Source: Arthrobacter sp. UKPF54-2
GTDB taxonomy: Bacteria; Actinomycetota; Actinomycetes; Actinomycetales; Micrococcaceae
Assembly: GCF_007858535.1 (NCBI RefSeq)
Contig: NZ_CP040174.1
Coordinates: 2,046,001-2,110,000, forward strand
Direction of reading: 5' to 3'
Length of the DNA stretch: 64,000 nt
The translations under genes and the position numbers were made by a program. A model generated the notes under the pieces. The model was not told the origin of the DNA. It worked only from the letters and a program-made list of their open reading frames with translations, and searched no databases. Position 1 is the stretch's first letter, and each line of letters begins with the position of its first letter. Shown here in pieces: positions 59,007 to 64,000 of this stretch.

Positions 59007-60758
59007 ATGAACAGTTTTCCCGGTGGTGCTCCCTTGGCCGGCGGTGCGCTTGGACCCGCGGAACGCGAAGCGTCCCTGGCGGTGCTCAAGGCCAGCACCG
59101 AGCCCGGCAAGGAGCTCGACATCCTGATCGTCGGCGGCGGCATTGTCGGCGCCGGCGCCGCCCTGGATGCCGTGACCCGCGGCCTGAGCGTCGGCATTGT
59201 CGAGGCCAACGACTGGGCGGCCGGCACCTCCTCGCGGTCTTCGAAGCTCATCCACGGCGGCCTGCGCTACCTGGAGATGCTGGACTTCGCCCTGGTCAAG
59301 GAGGCCCTGCACGAGCGCGGGCTGATCCTCTCCGTCCTTGCCCCGCACCTGGCCCGGCCGGTGCCGTTCCTCTACCCGCTCACCAAGCGCTTCGTGGAGC
59401 GGCCCTACGTTGGATCCGGGATCGCCCTGTACGACGCCATGTCCATCACCGGCGGGCACAGCCGCGGCGTCCCGTTCCATAAACACCTGAGCCGCCGCGG
59501 CACGCTGCGGGCGGCGCCGAGCCTCAAGGACGACGCCTTCGTCGGATCCATCCGCTACTACGACGGCCAGGTCGACGACGCCAAGTACGTCGCCAACCTG
59601 GTCCGGACCGCTGCCTACTACGGCGCCCATGCGGTGAACCAGATGGCCGTGGTGGACTTCCTGCGCGAGGGCGAACGGGTGGTCGGGGCCAAGGTGGTCA
59701 ACCACGAGGACGGCTCAAGCTTCAACATCCGGGCCAAGCAGGTCATCAACGCCACCGGGGTCTGGACCGACGAGACCCAGGCCATGGTCACGGACCGCGG
59801 CCAGCTCAAGGTGCGGGCTTCGAAGGGCATCCACCTGGTGGTGCCGAGGGACCGCTTCCAGTCCACGGTGGGCCTGATCCTGCGGACCGAAAAGTCCGTG
59901 CTGTTTGTCATCCCGTGGGGCCGGCACTGGATCATCGGCACCACGGACACCGACTGGCACCTGGACAAGGCACACCCCGCGGCGTCCAGCAAGGACATCG
60001 ACTACATCCTCGAGCACGTCAACAAGGTCCTCAAACGGCCGCTGACCCGCGAGGACGTCGAGGGCGTCTACGCCGGCCTGCGGCCCCTGCTGGCCGGTGA
60101 GAACGACTCCACGGCCAAACTGTCCCGCGAACACGTGGTGGCCCACCCGGTTCCTGGCCTCGTCGTCGTGGCCGGCGGCAAGTGGACCACCTACCGGGTG
60201 ATGGCGAAGGACGCCGTCGATGAGGCGACCCGCAGCATGGACGAGCGGGTCCCGCCGTCGTGCACGGAATCCATCCCGCTGCTCGGCGCCAGCGGGTTCA
60301 AGGCCGCCTGGAACAAGCGCAACCGGATGGCCGAGGAAACCGGCGTCCACGTGGCGCGGATCGAGCACCTGCTGAACCGCTACGGGTCGATGGCTCCGGA
60401 GGTGCTGGCCCTGATCGGGGAAAACCACGAACTGGCCGAGCCGCTGCCGGGCGCCGACGACTACCTGGCGGCCGAGGCCGTGTACGCGGCCAAGTTCGAG
60501 GGCGCCCGCCACGTCCAGGACGTGCTGACCCGCCGGACCCGGATCTCGATCGAGGCCTGGGACCGCGGTGTGTCCGCCGCCCCGGTAGTCGCTAAACTGA
60601 TCGGTGAGGTTCTCGGCTGGAGCGACGCGCAGCGCGAGAGCGAAATCAAGCATTACCTGGCCCGGGTTGACGCCGAACGACTGAGCCAGGAGCAGCCGGA
60701 CGACGAATCCGCCGACGCCGCACGGATGGGTGTGGAGGACATCGTCCCGCTGCGCTGA
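59007..60758 (+). CDS. glpD: Glycerol-3-phosphate dehydrogenase (FAD)
   Basis: A 583-residue membrane-associated flavoenzyme that oxidises glycerol-3-phosphate to dihydroxyacetone phosphate and passes electrons to quinone. The FAD site LDILIVGGGIVGAGAALDAVTRG (GGGIVGAG 43-50) and SSRSSKLIHGGLRYLE are conserved, as are GRHWIIGTTDTDWH and GLRPLL. A C-terminal DAO_C domain follows residue 420. GGAGG lies before the ATG. It is followed 63 bases later by an EIIA-type PTS protein. Confidence 0.95.
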   Translation: MNSFPGGAPLAGGALGPAEREASLAVLKASTEPGKELDILIVGGGIVGAGAALDAVTRGLSVGIVEANDWAAGTSSRSSKLIHGGLRYLEMLDFALVKEALHERGLILSVLAPHLARPVPFLYPLTKRFVERPYVGSGIALYDAMSITGGHSRGVPFHKHLSRRGTLRAAPSLKDDAFVGSIRYYDGQVDDAKYVANLVRTAAYYGAHAVNQMAVVDFLREGERVVGAKVVNHEDGSSFNIRAKQVINATGVWTDETQAMVTDRGQLKVRASKGIHLVVPRDRFQSTVGLILRTEKSVLFVIPWGRHWIIGTTDTDWHLDKAHPAASSKDIDYILEHVNKVLKRPLTREDVEGVYAGLRPLLAGENDSTAKLSREHVVAHPVPGLVVVAGGKWTTYRVMAKDAVDEATRSMDERVPPSCTESIPLLGASGFKAAWNKRNRMAEETGVHVARIEHLLNRYGSMAPEVLALIGENHELAEPLPGADDYLAAEAVYAAKFEGARHVQDVLTRRTRISIEAWDRGVSAAPVVAKLIGEVLGWSDAQRESEIKHYLARVDAERLSQEQPDDESADAARMGVEDIVPLR

Positions 60759-60821
60759 CCGGGGCGCCGCCCGGCGCACCACCCGTCGGCGCGCACCGAC
60801 GCCACATCGAAGGGACACCTC

Positions 60822-61310
60822 TTGGCGGAACAACTGGACCGGTACGACGCCGACCTCACCACGCCGCAAATGGTGATCCTGGAGCTGGACGCGACGGACA
60901 AGTTCGACGCCGCGGCCCAGCTCGCGCAGCGGATGTACGACGCCGGCCGGATCTCGGACCTCGAGGGATTCCTCGGCCACGTCAACGCCCGCGAGCACCA
61001 GCTGGCCACCGGGCTGCCCGGCGGCGTCGGCCTGCCCCACGCCCGCAGCGAGTTCGTCGCGCGCACCTCGATTGCAGTCGGCATTACCAAGTACGGCAAG
61101 GCGCTGGACTTCGGTGCGGCCGACGGCCCGGCCACCGTGGTCCTGCTGATCGCGACGCCGGCCAGTTCCTTCTCGGACCACCTGGAAGTCCTCGCCACCC
61201 TGGCCCGGTCGCTGTCGAAGGAGTCGTTCCGGGAGTCCCTCCGCCGCGCCTACGACCCAGAGGTGATCGCCGAACTGATCAATTCGTCCCTGGTGTTCTT
61301 CGACCACTAG
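60822..61310 (+). CDS. PTS EIIA type-2 (fructose family) domain protein
   Basis: A 162-residue single-domain EIIA of the fructose/mannitol family. The phosphorylation site is His73 in GGVGLPHARSE. TSIAVGITKYGKALDFGAADGPATVVLLIATP is typical. The TTG start has GAAGGG upstream. There is no EIIB, EIIC or HPr nearby, so it may serve a permease elsewhere or act in regulation. It is probably co-transcribed with glpD. Confidence 0.88.
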   Translation: MAEQLDRYDADLTTPQMVILELDATDKFDAAAQLAQRMYDAGRISDLEGFLGHVNAREHQLATGLPGGVGLPHARSEFVARTSIAVGITKYGKALDFGAADGPATVVLLIATPASSFSDHLEVLATLARSLSKESFRESLRRAYDPEVIAELINSSLVFFDH

Positions 61311-61372
61311 TTTCCGCTGTGGCTGTAGCGCCCGTTTCGTTGTTCTACACGGGGACGAAGTACGGTTAAGGG

Positions 61373-62239
61373 GTGCTGAAAACCGCCCTCAAACCCCGCT
61401 GGATCGCAGGCCTGGTGTTTGCGATCGTCATTTCGGGGGTCTTCGTGCTGCTAAGCCAGTGGCAGTTCGGCCGCTCCACGCGGCCCGAGGCGCCGGTTTC
61501 CACCGGGACCGAGGAACCCCGCCCGCTGACCGCGGTCCTGAAACCCGGGCAGTTCTTCCCCGGCTCGGTGGCCGACCAGGTGGTCACCGCCACCGGCAGC
61601 TACGATCCGCAGAAACAGGTCCTCGTCCCGGGCCGGATCCACGACGGCGCCAAGGGGTTCTGGATCGTCTCCGCCTTCGCCGTGCAGGACGCCCCGGCCC
61701 TCACCGGTGCCGGTGCCTCGCCGCAGACCTGGATCCCGGTGGCGCGCGGCTGGGTCGCCGACCCCGCGGACGCCGCCGCACCGCCGTCGGGCCCCATTGA
61801 ACTCACCGGCCGGCTGATCCCGTCCGAAGCGCCGCTGCCCAACACCGACGCCGGACCCGGCCGCGCCAGCGCCGTCTCCGTCGCCGAACTCATCAACCTG
61901 TGGGACGTCACCAGCTATCCCGGCTTCGTGGCCGCCAGCGCCGAACGCTCCGCCGGCGCCGACGTGGCAGCCTCCGGCCCCGTCAAGCCGCTGGCGATCG
62001 GGCCGCAGCCGCCCGCCCAGACGGTCAACTGGCTCAATCTGTTCTACGCCGCCGAATGGGTGGTCTTCGCCGGCTTCGCACTCTTCATCTGGTGGCGCCT
62101 GGTCAAGGACGACTACCGCCGAGGCCTCGAGGACGCCCAGGATGAAGAAGCCGCCCGGCTCGCCGCTGCAGGCGGGCCCCGAGACTCCGATTCCTCCGAC
62201 ACCAACCCGCATCCCACCAAACCGAGAGTGCAACCATGA
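61373..62239 (+). CDS. SURF1 family protein
   Basis: A 288-residue membrane protein with two helices, one at the N-terminus (WIAGLVFAIVISGVFVLLSQWQFGR, with the SURF1 WQ-GR type motif) and one near the C-terminus (NLFYAAEWVVFAGFALFIWW), with a large extracytoplasmic part between (VLVPGRIHDGAKGFWIVSAF, PVARGWV). SURF1/Shy1 proteins help cytochrome oxidase assembly. The GTG lies six bases after TACGGT (leaderless type). It overlaps the next gene by four bases. Confidence 0.88.
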   Translation: MLKTALKPRWIAGLVFAIVISGVFVLLSQWQFGRSTRPEAPVSTGTEEPRPLTAVLKPGQFFPGSVADQVVTATGSYDPQKQVLVPGRIHDGAKGFWIVSAFAVQDAPALTGAGASPQTWIPVARGWVADPADAAAPPSGPIELTGRLIPSEAPLPNTDAGPGRASAVSVAELINLWDVTSYPGFVAASAERSAGADVAASGPVKPLAIGPQPPAQTVNWLNLFYAAEWVVFAGFALFIWWRLVKDDYRRGLEDAQDEEAARLAAAGGPRDSDSSDTNPHPTKPRVQP

Positions 62240-62748
62240 TCGAGCCCAAGCCGGCCATCGCGCCGCAGCAGCCCAACGGAACGGGAACCCCCGGCGGCCG
62301 GAAGCGCCGCTTCGGCGGGACCGAGGCGCAGATCCGCTCCGCCCTGAAGTTCTACAAGGTCCTGGCCTACCTGACCGGCTCCATGCTGCTGCTGCTCTGC
62401 GCGGAACTGATCGCCCGCTACGCCTTCGGCCAGTACCTCTTCGCCGGCGGCACCAACGCCGTCACCGGCCAGCCGTTCGGCTTCGGATTCGCCGACGCCG
62501 AGCCGCCCGGCGTCATCGGCGGAGTGAACCTGTCCGTTGCAGTGCTGATCGTGCACGGCTGGATGTACGTCGTGTACCTCATGTCCAACTTCCGGCTCTG
62601 GTCGCTCATGCGCTGGCCCTTCGCCAAGCTCATCATCCTGGCCCTCGGCGGCGTCGTGCCGTTCCTGTCCTTCTTTGTGGAGAAGAAGTTCCACGCCGAG
62701 GTGGAGGCCGAACTCGCCGCCAACCCGCAGGCGCCGCAGCGCTACTGA
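62236..62748 (+). CDS. DUF3817 domain membrane protein
   Basis: A 170-residue protein. After a Pro/Gly-rich N-terminus it has about three to four helices (YKVLAYLTGSMLLLLCAELIARY, VNLSVAVLIVHGWMYVVYLMSNF, FAKLIILALGGVVPFLSFFVE). The segments LVIHGW-like VLIVHGWMYVVYL and GGVVPFLSFFVEKK are typical of DUF3817, which often lies beside guaA in actinobacteria. The function is unknown. The ATG overlaps the SURF1-like gene by four bases. Confidence 0.85.
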   Translation: MIEPKPAIAPQQPNGTGTPGGRKRRFGGTEAQIRSALKFYKVLAYLTGSMLLLLCAELIARYAFGQYLFAGGTNAVTGQPFGFGFADAEPPGVIGGVNLSVAVLIVHGWMYVVYLMSNFRLWSLMRWPFAKLIILALGGVVPFLSFFVEKKFHAEVEAELAANPQAPQRY

Positions 62749-62844
62749 ACCACCCCGGACGCGCCCGGCGCACCCTGCTGTGAGTTCGCTTACCCGCAGC
62801 TTCTCAAGGTGCGGGGGACCGGCGGCGCAACGTAGGCTAGGACG

Positions 62845-64000
62845 GTGACCACTCCCACTGCATCCCAGACGTCCCACAGGCCGGTGCTGGTTGTTGACTA
62901 CGGTGCCCAGTACGCGCAGCTGATTGCCCGCCGCGTCCGGGAAGCGAATGTGTATTCGGAAGTCGTTCCGCATACCTACAGCACCGAGCAGCTGCTCGCC
63001 AAGAACCCCGCCGCCATCATCCTCTCCGGCGGCCCCGCAAGCGTCTACGCCGAGGGCGCCCCGAGCGTCGGCGCCGACCTGTTCGAGGCCGGCGTCCCGG
63101 TGTTCGGCATCTGCTACGGCTTCCAGGCCATGGCCAACGCCCTGGGCGGCAAAGTTGCCCGGACCGGCCTGCGGGAATACGGCTCCACGGAGACCACCGT
63201 ACTCGGCGAGGGCCGCTCCATCCTCGAGGGCATGCCCCAGCACCAGAGCACCTGGATGAGCCACGGCGACTCCGTCCACGAGGCCCCGGAGGGCTTCGAG
63301 GTGCTCGCGACGACGGCGGGCGCCGACGTGGCCGCCTTCGCCAACGAGGAGAAGTGCCTCTACGGCGTGCAGTGGCACCCCGAGGTCAAGCACTCGGCCT
63401 ACGGCCAGCAGGTGCTGGAGAACTTCCTCTTCAAGGGCGCCAAGCTGGAACCGAACTGGACCACGGGCAACATCCTCGACGAACAGGTCGAGCGGATCCG
63501 CGAACAGATCGGTGACGCCCGGGTAATCTGCGGGCTCTCCGGCGGCGTCGACTCCGCCGTGGCCGCGGCCCTCGTCCAGCGCGCCGTCGGCGATCAGCTG
63601 ACCTGTGTCTTCGTAGACCACGGGCTGCTGCGCGAGGGCGAAGCCGAGCAGGTCGAACGGGACTTCGTGGCCGCCACCGGCGTCAAGCTCTACGTCGCCA
63701 ACGAGCAGGAGCGCTTTCAGGCGGCCCTCGCCGGCGTCAGCGACCCCGAGACCAAGCGCAAAATCATCGGCCGCGAGTTCATCCGCGCGTTCGAGGAAGC
63801 CGAACTGGCCATCATCGCCGAGGCCGCCGCGCACGGCGAGAAGATCAAGTTCCTCGTCCAGGGCACCCTCTACCCCGACGTCGTCGAATCCGGCGGCGGC
63901 GAGGGGGCAGCGAACATCAAGAGCCACCACAACGTGGGCGGCCTCCCGGAGGACCTGCAGTTCGAGCTCGTCGAGCCGCTGCGCGCGCTGTTCAAGGACG
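62845..64000 (+). CDS. guaA: GMP synthase (glutamine-hydrolysing), partial at right edge
   Basis: About 385 residues are visible. The class I glutamine amidotransferase domain has [20 protein letters not shown], the nucleophile Cys in [11 protein letters not shown], and [11 protein letters not shown] (catalytic His and Glu). The ATP-pyrophosphatase domain begins with the PP-loop [15 protein letters not shown] and continues [11 protein letters not shown]; the C-terminal dimerisation domain lies beyond the window. It makes GMP from XMP, the product of guaB. The GTG at 62845 lies six bases after TAGGCT (leaderless type). Confidence 0.96.
   Translation, partial: MTTPTASQTSHRPVLVVDYGAQYAQLIARRVREANVYSEVVPHTYSTEQLLAKNPAAIILSGGPASVYAEGAPSVGADLFEAGVPVFGICYGFQAMANALGGKVARTGLREYGSTETTVLGEGRSILEGMPQHQSTWMSHGDSVHEAPEGFEVLATTAGADVAAFANEEKCLYGVQWHPEVKHSAYGQQVLENFLFKGAKLEPNWTTGNILDEQVERIREQIGDARVICGLSGGVDSAVAAALVQRAVGDQLTCVFVDHGLLREGEAEQVERDFVAATGVKLYVANEQERFQAALAGVSDPETKRKIIGREFIRAFEEAELAIIAEAAAHGEKIKFLVQGTLYPDVVESGGGEGAANIKSHHNVGGLPEDLQFELVEPLRALFKD

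Overview
The window is a high-GC Gram-positive (actinobacterial) chromosome segment, most like Arthrobacter/Pseudarthrobacter (Micrococcaceae). Evidence is the high G+C in third codon positions, the mycothiol-type genes ino1 and mshA, a GuaB3 protein, a His-rich GroEL tail, a glgX-treY-treZ trehalose cluster, and many start codons placed 6-8 nt after a TANNNT hexamer (leaderless-type promoters). No tRNA, rRNA, insertion sequence, prophage or CRISPR array was seen.

Layout. 1-11640, minus strand: a Tad/Flp (type IVc) pilus locus. It reads tadV, flp, cpaB, cpaE, cpaF, tadB, tadC, tadE, vWA-type tadG, and then a second, partly duplicated set: a Cys-containing Flp-like pilin, tadE, tadG-like, cpaB and a cpaE cut by the window edge. 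Both pilins are followed by strong hairpins. 11711-14436: rplM-rpsI and glmM. 14505-16862, minus: mscL, a VanY-type lipoprotein and coaA. 16996-20772: glmS-acpS-nnr. 20863-28275: glgX-treY-treZ and an aldo/keto reductase. 28456-33724: ino1, a DUF559 nuclease-like gene framed by two 61-bp palindromes, fhs and mshA. 33823-36957: a GNAT, a GH4 glycosidase and a PfkB kinase. 37312-41487: alr-tsaE-tsaB-rimI-tsaD. 41512-45518: a carboxylate-amine ligase, a shikimate dehydrogenase-like enzyme, a methyltransferase and a small membrane protein. 45706-47879: groES-groEL under two CIRCE operators. 47985-57493: a DUF389 protein, an acyltransferase, guaB, an ABC exporter, an unknown protein and a secreted subtilase. 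57778-64000: guaB3, glpD, an EIIA protein, a SURF1-like protein, a DUF3817 protein and guaA (cut by the window edge).

How the genes fit together. The Tad genes make a complete pilus machine. glmM and glmS feed UDP-GlcNAc synthesis and alr feeds D-Ala for peptidoglycan. tsaE, tsaB and tsaD make the t6A tRNA modification. glgX, treY and treZ convert glycogen to trehalose. ino1 makes the inositol phosphate that mshA uses in mycothiol synthesis. guaB and guaA make GMP.

The most unusual signals are non-coding. First, three intergenic loci (37011-37252, 45547-45677, 55466-55567) carry a composite element built from 10-bp GGRCATGYCC modules and one split GGACA/TGTCC module. The spacing 27 and 42 bp is kept in all three loci, followed by 23 bp in two of them. 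Second, a DUF559 endonuclease-like gene is bracketed by two related palindromes, each exactly 61 bp (29559-29619 and 30599-30659). I do not recognise either as a described element. Starts were chosen by reading Shine-Dalgarno or leaderless signals by eye.
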